Below, in pieces: positions 26,142-35,428 of a stretch of 64,000 nucleotides of DNA. Each line of letters starts with the position of its first letter. The first letter of the stretch is position 1. The position numbers were made by a program, and so were the translations under genes. The stretch lies in contig NZ_JAFAIX010000002.1 in assembly GCF_019236475.1 (NCBI RefSeq), positions 328,752 through 392,751 of the forward strand. The letters are read 5' to 3'. Source of the stretch: Chitinophaga sp. (GTDB lineage: Bacteria > Bacteroidota > Bacteroidia > Chitinophagales > Chitinophagaceae). The notes beneath the pieces were generated by a model, which saw only the letters and a program-made list of their open reading frames with translations, was not told the DNA's origin and ran no database searches.

Positions 26142-29100
26142 CTAAATCCCATTTCCATTGCCATTGTCTTGAGGTCCTACTTCACGATAAGGCAGTTTAT
26201 CTACTTTCCTGTAAGCCCAGCCAAATATGAGCGGGAATACCCACAAGGAGAACACCATCGCACAGAGAATACCTCCAATCACTACTCTCGCCAACGGCCT
26301 GGAACTCTCTGATCCAATACCATGGGAAATAGCTGCTGGGAATAACCCGATGGCCGCCATTAACGCCGTCATCATTACCGGACGTATCCTCGTATTCACA
26401 CCCAATTTAATAGCATTATACAGCATATCCTTCCCTCGCATAGTGGCCAAGTTCTCCTTGAACCGCGTTATCAAGATGATACCATCCTGGATACATATAC
26501 CAAACAAGGCGATAAAACCAATACCAGCGGATATACTGAAGTTGGTACCCGTAATGTGGAGGGCAAGTATACCTCCTACAAGGGCAAATGGTACGTTGGT
26601 AAATACTAGCAGGGCGTCTTTGAAGTTGCCAAACATACTAATCAGCAGTAAAAATATCAAACCCAAACTAATAGGCACTACTAATGCTAATCGCTTTTGT
26701 GCTCTTTGCTGGTTCTCGAAATCACCCTGGAACGCCATGGTATAGCCTCTCTTCAAATGCACCTTCTCTTTCACTTTCTCCATCGCTTCTTTAATGGTAC
26801 TACCCATATCACGCCCGCGAATAGAAAACTTCAATGCGGCATAACGCTGGTTATCATCCCTGAAAATCAAGGCCCCCCCTGTCTTTTGCGTGATGGTGGC
26901 TATTTCCTTGATAGGTACCTTACTGCCGTTTTGTGTTGGCACCAGCAATTCCCCTATCTGGGCGGGCGTTCGTCGGAATTCTTCCGGCATCCTCACCCGA
27001 ATATCAAATATCTTAATGCCTTCATACAACTGACTGGCAGGTACGCCACCAGGCCCTAATCCGGTCATCGCCATACTGATGACGGCATTGGCCTGCGAGG
27101 TAGCCACGCCATACAAGGCCATCTTTTGCTGACTGAGATTAATATCCAGCTCTGGCTGTCCTACGTTGTGCATGATACCCAAATCCTCAATACCCCTCAC
27201 CTTCTTCAACACATTGAAATATTCAGATAGCTTCCCTTCCATATAATTCAGGGAATCTCCATAGATCTTCAATACGATACTTCCCTTCACCCCTGATACA
27301 GCTTCCTCCACGTTATCCATAATAGGCTGAGAAAAGTTCAGGTTCACACCGGGAATAACTGCTAATGCCTTGTTCATCGTATCTACCAGTTGCTCCTTGG
27401 AAATTTTCGGATTCCATTTAGATTCTGGGAACATCAATACGTCAAATTCATTATTGTAATAGCCCGTAACATCGGTACCATTATCCGGGCGCCCCGTTTG
27501 GGATACACAGTATTGCACCTGCGGGAACTTCATGATGATATCCCTGGCCTGCTTGGAAATTTCGACCGACTTATTCAAATCAATACTGTAATTGGCCTGG
27601 ATACGTATCCAAATACTTCCTTCGTTTAATTCTGGTAAGAATTCAGAACCCAAGAATTTAAAGGAATAAATCCCTATTACCATTGCGATCATGGATAACA
27701 CCACTACAATCTCTTTTCGCTTGAATGCCCGGATAAAACCCATCAACATAAAGCCCATCATATGATGCACAATAGGATTATGTCTTTCCTTGACATTTTT
27801 GCGCATCAACATGCTGATTAATACCGGTACGAGTGTAAGCGTGGTAATCAATGATCCCAATAACGCGAAACTGAGGGTATTGGCCAATGGGGAGAACATC
27901 TTACCCTCCACCTTCTGGAAGGCAAAAATGGGTAGCAAGGCCGTGATAATAATCACGTTCAAATAAAATGGACGCTTCCCAATTTCAGCGGCATTCTTGC
28001 GGATCAATCCCAACTTACTCAACTTATTAAACCGTTCCATCCCGACCTCTTTGGCCTTCGCATCCAAGACGACAAAGATCCCTTCCACCATCACAATGGT
28101 CCCGTCTAGGATGATCCCAAAATCGACTGCTCCCAGCGACAATAAGTTGGCGCTCATCCCCATGATATGCAAGCATATAAAGGCGAACAGCAACGAAATG
28201 GGAATGATAACCGCCACCACCAAAGTAGCCCTCCAATCGAACAAGAAGAGAGAAATCAATATGATTACCAGCACAATACCTTCTATCAGGTTATGCAGTA
28301 CCGTATGCGTCGCATATTCGATGAGATTAGCGCGGTCATAGTAAGGCACAATGCGGGTATCAGGAGGTAATACATAAGCATTGAGATAATCGATCTTCTT
28401 TTTCAGGCTCTCCACTACCTCAGATGGATTTTCGCCTTTCCGCATCACCACAATCGCTTCCACCACATCCGGCTGATCTTTTACAGTTCTCTTTCCATCT
28501 TTATCAATGGTCCCATCGCTTCTACCAACCCAACCTAATCGCGGTATATTGGAGATTTCAACAGCAGCTACATCCTTTACCAGCAATGGTACGCCATTGT
28601 TGTTCTGAACAATGATATTTTTTATTTCTTCTATATCATTCAGTAATCCTATCCCACGTACTACGAAGGCCTGGTTATTCTGGAAGATCATGTCTCCCCC
28701 CACATTAATATTCGTATTCTGAACTGCTGTAAATACGTCTAGCGGCGTAAGTCCTAAATTGGCCAGTTTACCTGGGTCTACCTTGATCTCATACGCTTTG
28801 GTTTTACCTCCAAAACTATTGATATCACCTACCCCAGGTACACTCCTTAAATGACGGTCAATTACCCAGTCCTGCATCGTTTTCAGCTCTCTTACATCGC
28901 GGAAAGTACTGGTGATGGTATAGCGGTAGATCTCCCCGGTAGGCCCTGTAGGTGGCTGTACGGACGGTTGGACACCACCAGGCAAGGTGGCATTCGGCAG
29001 CAGGTTCATCACCTGCTGCCGGGCTTGGGCATCTTTGACATCATCATCAAATATCAGTTTGATAAACGATAATCCGAATATAGTAGTGCTGCGCAGACTT

Positions 29101-29348
29101 ATTTTCTTCTGCACGGGGTTCATCGCTATTTCAATGGGAATGGTGACAAACTTCTCTACTTCTTCCGCACTACGGCCAGGCCATTGGGTAATGATGGTAA
29201 TCTCTGTATTGGTAACATCCGGAAATGCTTCAATCGGCATATTGATGAAGGTGAACACCCCCGTGATGATGAGCAATACTGTAATGAATAAAATGAAATA
29301 CTTATTCTTCAGCGAAAAGCCAATGATCCTTCTTAATATCTTCGTCAT
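26142..29348 (-). CDS. CzcA/CusA-type heavy-metal efflux RND pump
   Basis: 1068 residues; inner-membrane proton-driven pump that moves metal ions through the tripartite complex. Twelve transmembrane helices in the RND pattern (one N-terminal, then a block of five, repeated). The HME-RND signature in the fourth helix reads LGAVDFGIILDGTIVMVEG with the proton-relay Asp residues. The N-terminus NTEITIITQWPGRSAEEVEKFVT is characteristic of CzcA/CusA. Which metal (Cu/Ag versus Zn/Co/Cd/Ni) cannot be decided by eye; I saw no clear Met triad. It is third in the order TolC, adaptor, pump; the gap to the adaptor is 50 bp. Confidence 0.93.
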   Translation of the reverse strand: MTKILRRIIGFSLKNKYFILFITVLLIITGVFTFINMPIEAFPDVTNTEITIITQWPGRSAEEVEKFVTIPIEIAMNPVQKKISLRSTTIFGLSFIKLIFDDDVKDAQARQQVMNLLPNATLPGGVQPSVQPPTGPTGEIYRYTITSTFRDVRELKTMQDWVIDRHLRSVPGVGDINSFGGKTKAYEIKVDPGKLANLGLTPLDVFTAVQNTNINVGGDMIFQNNQAFVVRGIGLLNDIEEIKNIIVQNNNGVPLLVKDVAAVEISNIPRLGWVGRSDGTIDKDGKRTVKDQPDVVEAIVVMRKGENPSEVVESLKKKIDYLNAYVLPPDTRIVPYYDRANLIEYATHTVLHNLIEGIVLVIILISLFLFDWRATLVVAVIIPISLLFAFICLHIMGMSANLLSLGAVDFGIILDGTIVMVEGIFVVLDAKAKEVGMERFNKLSKLGLIRKNAAEIGKRPFYLNVIIITALLPIFAFQKVEGKMFSPLANTLSFALLGSLITTLTLVPVLISMLMRKNVKERHNPIVHHMMGFMLMGFIRAFKRKEIVVVLSMIAMVIGIYSFKFLGSEFLPELNEGSIWIRIQANYSIDLNKSVEISKQARDIIMKFPQVQYCVSQTGRPDNGTDVTGYYNNEFDVLMFPESKWNPKISKEQLVDTMNKALAVIPGVNLNFSQPIMDNVEEAVSGVKGSIVLKIYGDSLNYMEGKLSEYFNVLKKVRGIEDLGIMHNVGQPELDINLSQQKMALYGVATSQANAVISMAMTGLGPGGVPASQLYEGIKIFDIRVRMPEEFRRTPAQIGELLVPTQNGSKVPIKEIATITQKTGGALIFRDDNQRYAALKFSIRGRDMGSTIKEAMEKVKEKVHLKRGYTMAFQGDFENQQRAQKRLALVVPISLGLIFLLLISMFGNFKDALLVFTNVPFALVGGILALHITGTNFSISAGIGFIALFGICIQDGIILITRFKENLATMRGKDMLYNAIKLGVNTRIRPVMMTALMAAIGLFPAAISHGIGSESSRPLARVVIGGILCAMVFSLWVFPLIFGWAYRKVDKLPYREVGPQDNGNGNGI

Positions 29349-29398
29349 TGTATTGTATTAAAGGATTCTAAGAGTTTTGATGGACACGTGTCTCCCTA

Positions 29399-30514
29399 TC
29401 AACTATTTAGTGCCTCATAAATCAAGATCACATCGGTGGCAATCACATGATCACCTTCTTTGAGTCCTGTGATATAAGTTTCACTACCGTTGGCGCCCAG
29501 TACCTGTACCGGGGTAATGCGTACATCCTTGTTGCTGTGATAAATCAACACATAATATTGGCTATGGTCAAACATCAATGCATGAGAGGAAATCGTTAAT
29601 GCTTGTTTGTCCAATGGATTCAATACATTGACACTGGCAAACATCTGCGGTTTCAACAGGTAATCCTCGTTGGGAAGCACCACCCGCACCTTCATCACTT
29701 TGCTGGCAGGATCCAACACATTCAACATTTTATCAACCTTTCCCTTAAACACTTTATCAGGGTAAGATAACGTCGTCACATTCACGTTATCTCCCACATG
29801 AACGCGGGTAATATTGGACTCATAGACATTGGCCTGAATCCATACGTTTTTGAGATCAGAAATAGTGAACAGATTCGTACCATTATCCGTGCGGATAACG
29901 GTGTTATTGGTGATGTTTTTCTGAACGATAAATCCATTGATGGGTGACTTCACCATATATATACCCTGGCGATTATCTCCGTTGATTTTTAGAATCCGTT
30001 GTTGCATTTGCAACTGTGCTAATGCTTGATCATAGTTGGTTTGCGCTGTAGTCAGATCCAGTTGAGAGGCAAGCCCATTTTTAAAAAGATCCTTCGTGGC
30101 ATCCAGTTGCTTTTTAGTACTGGTTACATTCGTTTCTGCTACTACCATATTATTCTGATAGCCTGCCATTTCAGAGCTTTTCACAATCGCCAGTACCTGC
30201 CCTTGTTTCACCATATCTCCTAACTGGGTAGTTACGTTTTGTACGATACCGCTGACAGGTGGGAAAATATTTACTTGGTTATCCTGGTTAAAATCCACCA
30301 TCCCGGTGAGTGTGATGGCATCTACCACTGGCGTCATTTTAACGGTGTCCAGCTTCAATCGCTTCATCAACGAATCGGGAATTACATAAGCTTCTCTTTC
30401 ATTGTTTTTGTTCTCATTCTTCGAACCACAACCAAAAGCTGTTGCCATGGCGATTATCAGCAACAATCTTGTCAAATTGCTCATTTTTGATATTGTCCGC
30501 ATGGGGGTATGCAT
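29399..30514 (-). CDS. RND efflux periplasmic adaptor (CzcB/CusB-like lipoprotein)
   Basis: 371 residues (or 361 from the ATG at 30484). Lipoprotein signal LLLIIAMATAFGCG with Cys as lipid anchor. Order: beta-barrel/lipoyl part (GIVQNVTTQLGDMVKQGQVLAIV), alpha-helical hairpin (about 120-170), second lipoyl half (YMVKSPINGFIVQKNITNNTVI), barrel and membrane-proximal domain. It bridges the pump and the outer-membrane channel. It starts 2 bp after the TolC stop, so the genes are co-transcribed. Confidence 0.92.
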   Translation of the reverse strand: MHTPMRTISKMSNLTRLLLIIAMATAFGCGSKNENKNNEREAYVIPDSLMKRLKLDTVKMTPVVDAITLTGMVDFNQDNQVNIFPPVSGIVQNVTTQLGDMVKQGQVLAIVKSSEMAGYQNNMVVAETNVTSTKKQLDATKDLFKNGLASQLDLTTAQTNYDQALAQLQMQQRILKINGDNRQGIYMVKSPINGFIVQKNITNNTVIRTDNGTNLFTISDLKNVWIQANVYESNITRVHVGDNVNVTTLSYPDKVFKGKVDKMLNVLDPASKVMKVRVVLPNEDYLLKPQMFASVNVLNPLDKQALTISSHALMFDHSQYYVLIYHSNKDVRITPVQVLGANGSETYITGLKEGDHVIATDVILIYEALNS

Positions 30515-30516
30515 CT

Positions 30517-31863
30517 TTAATTATTAAAAAAACTAAAGCCAGTATAAAAGTTGATACTTTCTAAAGCATTTAACTTATTCAGTTGTATGCCATTGATTTG
30601 AAGGGTATTCTGTTTGTAGGAATCATAAAAATCCAAGAAGTCCAGCAATCCAATCGTACGTTTCTTATATGCATCGAGAGCCGCCGCTATCAGGCGACTG
30701 TAATCATTCTTAAAGCTGGGATCAATTTTCTGGAATAACTTATCCGCATCAATCGACTGTTGCAAAGACCTATAAACGTTTTCCTCGACGGTCATAGCCA
30801 CACTTTGTTCGGATACCTCATTCATTTTAATCGTCGCTTTCGCAGACCTGATATTACCCTGATTGCGATTGAAGAAAGGGAGATCAAAGGCTACTCCCGC
30901 CATGAAGAGGTCATGTATGTAACTACCTTGTTTATCATAGTTCATGCTAAACGTAGGATCGGGAACCGCCAAGGCCTTTTGATAGCTGTAATTCATGCGA
31001 CTGATCTGTGTATTAGTTTGTGCTATCTTAAGATCAGTCCGACGCTGATATGCAGAATCTATCAGCTCTGGCAGCGGATACTTCAAAGGATTCGCCGCTG
31101 CAACCATATTGGTATCTACCTGTGGTACCAAGTATGTCAAGTTCTTTACCTGCAAGATTAATTTCAACTCACTCTGCGTGTTATTGATCTGATCAATCAA
31201 GCCCTGGTATTCACTTTGCAAGCTATACAACTGGGCTTTCACCCGCACCACTTCCTTTTCAGAAATCCAGAATTTGTTTTCTTTAATCAGGTTATTGTAT
31301 GCGTTGACCACTACCTGCAAACCATCAATTTCATCTCTATAAACCTTTGCGCTGGCCTGTAGAAAATAGATGGTAAAGAAATCCGTGCGCAGTGTATATC
31401 TCAAGGTGCGCATGAGATCATAGAACTGGTACTCAGATAGTCGAGTATTATATTGCGCCAGTTTAATGGCTTTATTCCTTTTGCCCGCTATAACTATTTC
31501 CTGGCTGACATTACTAGAAGCCTCTCCCGCAGGGGAAAATGGAGAAGGAAACAGCCTATTCTTAGGAGGAGGATCTATATTAGGATCATGTCCTACTAGG
31601 GCAGTGGAAAAAGAGAAATTCGGATTTGGATACAATCTGGCTTGTATTTCCAATGCCTTAACTACATCGATATTATATCGTTGGGCTAAAAGGGCAAGGT
31701 TATTCCTTAAGAAAAGATGCTCCGCACTGTCCAAACGGAGACTCATGGTATCCACAACTGGCAAGGGATAACCTTGCTGGGCTTTCGCCCCTATGAAACC
31801 CATGCAAAGGAAAATACAAACACGCAACATTTTAAATTGCATAGTCGAAAAATTAGGGAACAT
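30517..31863 (-). CDS. TolC-family outer membrane efflux channel (CzcC/CusC-like)
   Basis: 448 residues, first gene of the efflux operon. Signal peptide, probably from the internal Met at 31842 (MQFKMLRVCIFLCMGFIGAKAQ), then the duplicated TolC helix-strand repeats: LDSAEHLFLRNNLALLAQRYN and IDSAYQRRTDLKIAQTNTQIS. The strand FSTALVGHDPN and its later counterpart represent barrel strands. It forms the trimeric exit duct of the metal efflux complex. No regulator gene is adjacent. Confidence 0.9.
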   Translation of the reverse strand: MFPNFSTMQFKMLRVCIFLCMGFIGAKAQQGYPLPVVDTMSLRLDSAEHLFLRNNLALLAQRYNIDVVKALEIQARLYPNPNFSFSTALVGHDPNIDPPPKNRLFPSPFSPAGEASSNVSQEIVIAGKRNKAIKLAQYNTRLSEYQFYDLMRTLRYTLRTDFFTIYFLQASAKVYRDEIDGLQVVVNAYNNLIKENKFWISEKEVVRVKAQLYSLQSEYQGLIDQINNTQSELKLILQVKNLTYLVPQVDTNMVAAANPLKYPLPELIDSAYQRRTDLKIAQTNTQISRMNYSYQKALAVPDPTFSMNYDKQGSYIHDLFMAGVAFDLPFFNRNQGNIRSAKATIKMNEVSEQSVAMTVEENVYRSLQQSIDADKLFQKIDPSFKNDYSRLIAAALDAYKKRTIGLLDFLDFYDSYKQNTLQINGIQLNKLNALESINFYTGFSFFNN

Positions 31864-32258
31864 TTTATGGCGGAAAATTACAGAAATAGTATCTAGAGCC
31901 AGATTAAAAGATGATAAGAACCAAATTAGAAGGTTTTAATGTACAGTAAACGGCCTTAAGTTCTGGCCCCAGAATATGGACGGAATCCTTATTACTTATG
32001 GGTTCCGGCAAAAGTGTAATCCATCCCTAATGCATATACGATTTTTTGGTTACCTCTTAGCATATACGAAAATTTAATAGCTATAACACTTATTGTAGGC
32101 AGACTGTTTGTTCAGTTGTGCGGAATATTTTTAACCTACCGCTATACCATGAAATAAAAAAGGACAAGCTGTATAGCTGGTCCTTTTAAATCATGGGATG
32201 ATGGGTAAGGATATTCAGAATCAATTGACTTCTATCTCCCTAAAATATAATAATTTAA
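31864..32258. other. intergenic region upstream of the efflux operon
   Basis: 395 bp. It must hold the promoter of the minus-strand efflux operon. A decamer GCATATACGA occurs twice (32032-32041 and 32060-32069, 28 bp apart) and could be a direct-repeat operator. The right end contains the terminator of the DUF4256 gene (32157-32187). No ORF supported. Confidence 0.5.
32157..32187 (-). terminator. terminator of the DUF4256 gene
   Basis: AAAAAGGACAAGCT pairs with AGCTGGTCCTTTT (one mismatch) around a GTAT loop, with an A run that becomes the U tract on the minus strand. Confidence 0.65.
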
Positions 32259-32825
32259 TTAAATATTCAGTACACCTCGGAACCCTCTTGCCGCATAATA
32301 GGAAGAGGCGCCATTGTGGTAAATAAAGACGTGATCATAACGGCGGTCGCCAAAGAGGGCGCCATCCAATTTCCTGATAGCTTCAGGGGTTTTCACCCAA
32401 CTGGAGGTTTTTGTATCGAATTTTCCCAGGTCTTGCAGTTGGCGATACTGGTCTTCAGACAAGAGTTCAATCCCCATATCAGCGGCCATATCCATAGCTG
32501 AATTGGCGGGTTTATGCTCTTTCCTGGCATCCAATGCTGCCCGGTCATAACAGCAATTTCTACGCTCTTTGGGCGTTTCGGCGGAACAGTCAAAGAAGAT
32601 GTATGCACCTGTTTTTTTATCCTGCCCCACTACATCTGGCTCTCCGCCTGTATTTTCCATCTCATGGAGCGACCAAAGTTTGGCAGCGGAGCCTTCCAGT
32701 CGGGATGCTACTTCCTCCCATTCTAGCCCCTTATGACGATGCATGTTTTTCCCGAAACGGGCTTTCAAGGTTTCCAGCAGTGCGGATTGCTGTGCGGATG
32801 ATAACTTCCTAGTAGTGTTCTTCAT
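32259..32825 (-). CDS. DUF4256 domain protein
   Basis: 188 residues matching full-length DUF4256: GLEWEEVASRLEGSAAKLW, GGEPDVVGQDKKTGAYIFFDC, RRNCCYDRAALDARKE and the C-terminal FIYHNGASSYYAARGFRGVL. The family is widespread and uncharacterised; conserved Cys, Asp and Glu residues suggest an enzyme. Soluble, no signal peptide. Single gene. Confidence 0.88.
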   Translation of the reverse strand: MKNTTRKLSSAQQSALLETLKARFGKNMHRHKGLEWEEVASRLEGSAAKLWSLHEMENTGGEPDVVGQDKKTGAYIFFDCSAETPKERRNCCYDRAALDARKEHKPANSAMDMAADMGIELLSEDQYRQLQDLGKFDTKTSSWVKTPEAIRKLDGALFGDRRYDHVFIYHNGASSYYAARGFRGVLNI

Positions 32826-32899
32826 AGCTTAATAGTGTTATTTATAGACAAGCATAGCTATAAAGGTAGGAAGTAATTGCAAAAATTTACAGGCTGGCA

Positions 32900-33481
32900 T
32901 TAAGCATAAAAATCATTAATCTCATAGCTGCCAATGAATCTGTTGGGAATCAAAACCAGGTCTGCTTCACATAAATTATCATCCATAGACCGCATGGCAA
33001 CAGGTGCTGCCACCACTACTGATTTGGCATGATGATGCTGGCAGAAATGAATAGCGGCAACTGCCGATGCCCCTGATTTAATACCATCCGTAATCAGGAT
33101 CGCATTTTTCCCCGTCAGATCCGGAAACTTTTGACCAGCCCGCTGCTGTTCAATCTTTTTATGCATGACCTGTTTAGTCTTTTCCCTTAACTGCAAGTAG
33201 GCTTCCAGCTCCTCTGGCGGTGTTTGCGCCATTTCGTATAACTCTTCCTCCTCACATATTGCGCCCCATACATGGTCTTTGTTGGCAGGATCAGCCAGCT
33301 TCTGCACGAAAATTTCCATCGTAGGGATGTTCAAAATCTTAGCAATATAACTGGCCATATTTGCTCCTTCGTCATTGATGCCAATGGCTACAGATTCACC
33401 TTCCATCAGAGAGGCTTGCAGCAGGATAGCCATGGTTTCAGCGGCCTGTTGTCTGTCTTCAAACAGAATGTTCTTTTCCAT
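32900..33481 (-). CDS. phosphoribosyltransferase-fold protein
   Basis: 193 residues. The PRPP-loop region ILITDGIKSGASAVAAI matches the family pattern (normally VDDG.ATG.T), and the preceding strand and following AAPVA also fit. An insertion rich in Glu/Lys (about 75-120) lies before it, as in stand-alone PRTase-like proteins with a DUF-type hood. The first acidic residue of the loop is Thr-Asp in place of Asp-Asp, so catalytic competence is uncertain. Separate transcription unit from the hydrolase upstream (127 bp gap). Confidence 0.75.
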   Translation of the reverse strand: MEKNILFEDRQQAAETMAILLQASLMEGESVAIGINDEGANMASYIAKILNIPTMEIFVQKLADPANKDHVWGAICEEEELYEMAQTPPEELEAYLQLREKTKQVMHKKIEQQRAGQKFPDLTGKNAILITDGIKSGASAVAAIHFCQHHHAKSVVVAAPVAMRSMDDNLCEADLVLIPNRFIGSYEINDFYA

Positions 33482-33607
33482 AAAACACCGTTTTTAAAGG
33501 ACTAAAAACAGAAGATTTTTCTACATAAAAACCGCACACAATTTGTGCCACAAAGGAATTCCAGGGATTGGGATATAGGGAGACAGCCAGTCCTCGATCG
33601 GCTGTAG

Positions 33608-34222
33608 TTACACAATGCCGCCTTCTTTAAACAATATCTGCGTAAAACCTGGTACCGTGGCTGAGCGGTTCCAATCGCGCTGTAGCTCGCATAAGAGTTG
33701 ATTGACGGAGATGAGCTGTGCTCCAGCCTGCTCCATTCTTCTCAGGGCAGCATTATGCGCTTCATGAGAGGTACCTCCTACTGCATCTACCACTGGATAC
33801 ACACCATAACCCACTTTCAAGGCATCAATACAAGGAAAAGTAAGACAGGCTTCGGTCCATAAGGCCGCCATTATCAGCTTTTTCCTATCAGTAGCTGCTA
33901 CCGCATCTCGGAATTCCTTGTCTTCCCAAGCATTAATAGATGTCCGATCATAGGACGGTAAATCCCTAATGACAGCTTTCAAAGGGTCGATGGTGTCTTT
34001 ATTCTTGCCGGTAGCCACATTCACGGTAGACAATACAATCGGTAGGTTATACAATCGGGCTGTCTCAGCCAGTCGTACAATCTGTCTTATCAATAAATTC
34101 TGATCCATGGATTTAATGGAAGAAACCTGTACTGGCTGATAATCGATGATCAGAAGCGCAGCGTTTTCAGGCGTTAAGAGGTAATCTTCCTGGGGATTTC
34201 GAACGGGAGTGATACTGGTCAT
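33608..34222 (-). CDS. isochorismatase-like cysteine hydrolase (YcaC-related)
   Basis: 204 residues. Catalytic Asp27 in LLIIDYQP and nucleophile Cys126 in LWTEACLTFP are in the expected strands; the cis-peptide region before the Cys is present. The sequence resembles YcaC-type hydrolases, which lack a known physiological substrate. A single gene; the stretch 33575-33585 downstream contains ATAGGGAGACA, an oligomer that recurs elsewhere in the window. Confidence 0.85.
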   Translation of the reverse strand: MTSITPVRNPQEDYLLTPENAALLIIDYQPVQVSSIKSMDQNLLIRQIVRLAETARLYNLPIVLSTVNVATGKNKDTIDPLKAVIRDLPSYDRTSINAWEDKEFRDAVAATDRKKLIMAALWTEACLTFPCIDALKVGYGVYPVVDAVGGTSHEAHNAALRRMEQAGAQLISVNQLLCELQRDWNRSATVPGFTQILFKEGGIV

Positions 34223-34318
34223 GGTATTTTAAATTTTAAGGTAAGTTTAATTTAAAACTCCTATGCCACTCCTTATGTTCAAAATCCGCACTTACATCCT
34301 CCAGAACAAGGGCATAAA

Positions 34319-34347
34319 AAAAGGGAACAGTGAAACTGCTCCCTTTT
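34319..34347 (-). terminator. terminator of the Spy-like gene
   Basis: AAAAGGGAACAGT and ACTGCTCCCTTTT pair with one mismatch around GAA, directly after the minus-strand gene ending at 34367, with an A run giving the U tract. Confidence 0.7.
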
Positions 34348-34366
34348 CTTAGTATGATAGTTATAA

Positions 34367-34792
34367 TTATTCTGCGTCATTCTTTCCACCTTTCTGTGCA
34401 TTCATTGCTTTCAACTGTGTAAGCTGATCAGGGGTGAGAATAGTCTGGAATTGCTGCTTACGGTAAGTAGAAATATCCTTGAAACCAGTACCGCCTTTCT
34501 GTCCGCTCGCTTTCAGGGCATCTTTACGACGAATGCATTCAGTATTTACGTCCAGTACTTTCTTATACTGATCGTCTGTCAGGTGTAATTTTGCTTTTAA
34601 TTCATCTGTGTAGGCGATAGCTCTTTTTTCAGGAGCTGGTAACGCTTTAGGGGCAGCAGTTGGGGTTTTAACAGCGGCCTGTTTTACAGCAGCAGGTGCT
34701 TGTTTAGTAGTAGCAGATGCAGGTGTAGCAGTTTGTGCAAAGATTGGAGACGCCGCCATCATGATGGCCATTGCAGCAATTAACTTTTTCAT
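34367..34792 (-). CDS. small periplasmic Spy/CpxP-like protein
   Basis: 141 residues: signal peptide (about 1-19, ending IFAQ), then a low-complexity Ala/Pro/Thr/Lys linker (20-58), then a helical pair with LHLTDDQYKKVLDVN and ILTPDQLTQLKAM, two copies of the LTxxQ-type motif seen in Spy and CpxP. A periplasmic chaperone or envelope-stress role is known for those; here it is only inferred from the motif. Confidence 0.7.
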   Translation of the reverse strand: MKKLIAAMAIMMAASPIFAQTATPASATTKQAPAAVKQAAVKTPTAAPKALPAPEKRAIAYTDELKAKLHLTDDQYKKVLDVNTECIRRKDALKASGQKGGTGFKDISTYRKQQFQTILTPDQLTQLKAMNAQKGGKNDAE

Positions 34793-34929
34793 GTGTTTAA
34801 TTTGTTTTTGTATTTGTACGATGATAATTCAATTTTCTTGCCATTAGGCCAGAACTATATTTAATTCGGCTTAAAATCTCCTTAAAATGAGATAAAAGAC
34901 CTGGCTTGTCGCGCTGCACCCACATAAAA

Positions 34930-35020
34930 ATGTAGGCCTTCCATCACAAAATTCACCGCTTTCGCAACATTAAGTTATCGCTATAACAGCTTTCCAATAA
35001 TATTGTTCAGCTTTATTAAA
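34930..35020 (+). repeat. duplicated upstream region, copy A
   Basis: 91 nt starting ATGTAGGC that align without gaps to 35331-35421 (offset 401 bp), roughly three quarters identical by eye. Shared blocks include TCACAAAA, TTATC, CTAT, ACAGCTTT and TATTGTT. Each copy precedes a plus-strand reading frame: copy A the broken frame at 35048, copy B the serine hydrolase at 35429. It may hold a promoter or operator. Confidence 0.6.
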
Positions 35021-35047
35021 GTTGTTTCATCCATTAAGTATTTTGCT

Positions 35048-35303
35048 ATGCCTTTTACTATTCATACTACCCACTCTCCAGACGGCACCGTCATCCGGTT
35101 CAAAGTAGCCCGCTATCAACATATAGCCATTCCCGTTAGCCTGATAGCTGGCCGGCCTATTTCCATAGCGGGTTAAAGGCGCTGGCAGTAGCATTACAAC
35201 AACCGGATATCAAGACCTTGAATGGATGGACCATTATTCGCCAGAAGGGAATGTTGTCGCGCTAGCAAAACATTTGAAAAATTTCTTTGAAGACAAGGAA
35301 TGA
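35048..35303 (+). pseudogene. frameshifted small gene
   Basis: An ATG at 35048 opens 42 codons (MPFTIHTTHSPDGTVIRF...) ending at TAA 35174. A different frame, open from 35172 to TGA 35303, encodes a convincing C-terminus (YSPEGNVVALAKHLKNFFED). The third frame between them is also briefly open (KALAVALQQPDIKT), so one or two single-base indels could have broken an ~85-residue gene. The total length and the good upstream region argue for a decayed real gene; a sequencing error is the alternative. Family not recognised. Confidence 0.45.
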
Positions 35304-35330
35304 GATAGAAAAGCCAAATTTCACATCAAG

Positions 35331-35421
35331 ATGTAGGCATTTCGTCACAAAACTCACCTCATCCGTAACAGATAATTATCCCTATGACAGCTTTTCAATA
35401 GTATTGTTTTGCCTTATAAAC
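35331..35421 (+). repeat. duplicated upstream region, copy B
   Basis: Second copy of the 91-nt segment described at 34930, ending 8 bp before the ATG of the serine hydrolase, so it covers its whole 5' region. Confidence 0.6.
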
Positions 35422-35428
35422 CCATTTT

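Noticed and set aside
26227..26745. 172-codon plus-strand frame over the metal pump gene
   Set aside because: Antisense to conserved transmembrane helices of the RND pump; hydrophobic content mirrors that gene.
35166..35182. Programmed ribosomal frameshift at GGGTTAAAGG
   Set aside because: No stable downstream structure or known slippery heptamer of the X-XXY-YYZ type; simple gene decay or sequencing error explains it better.
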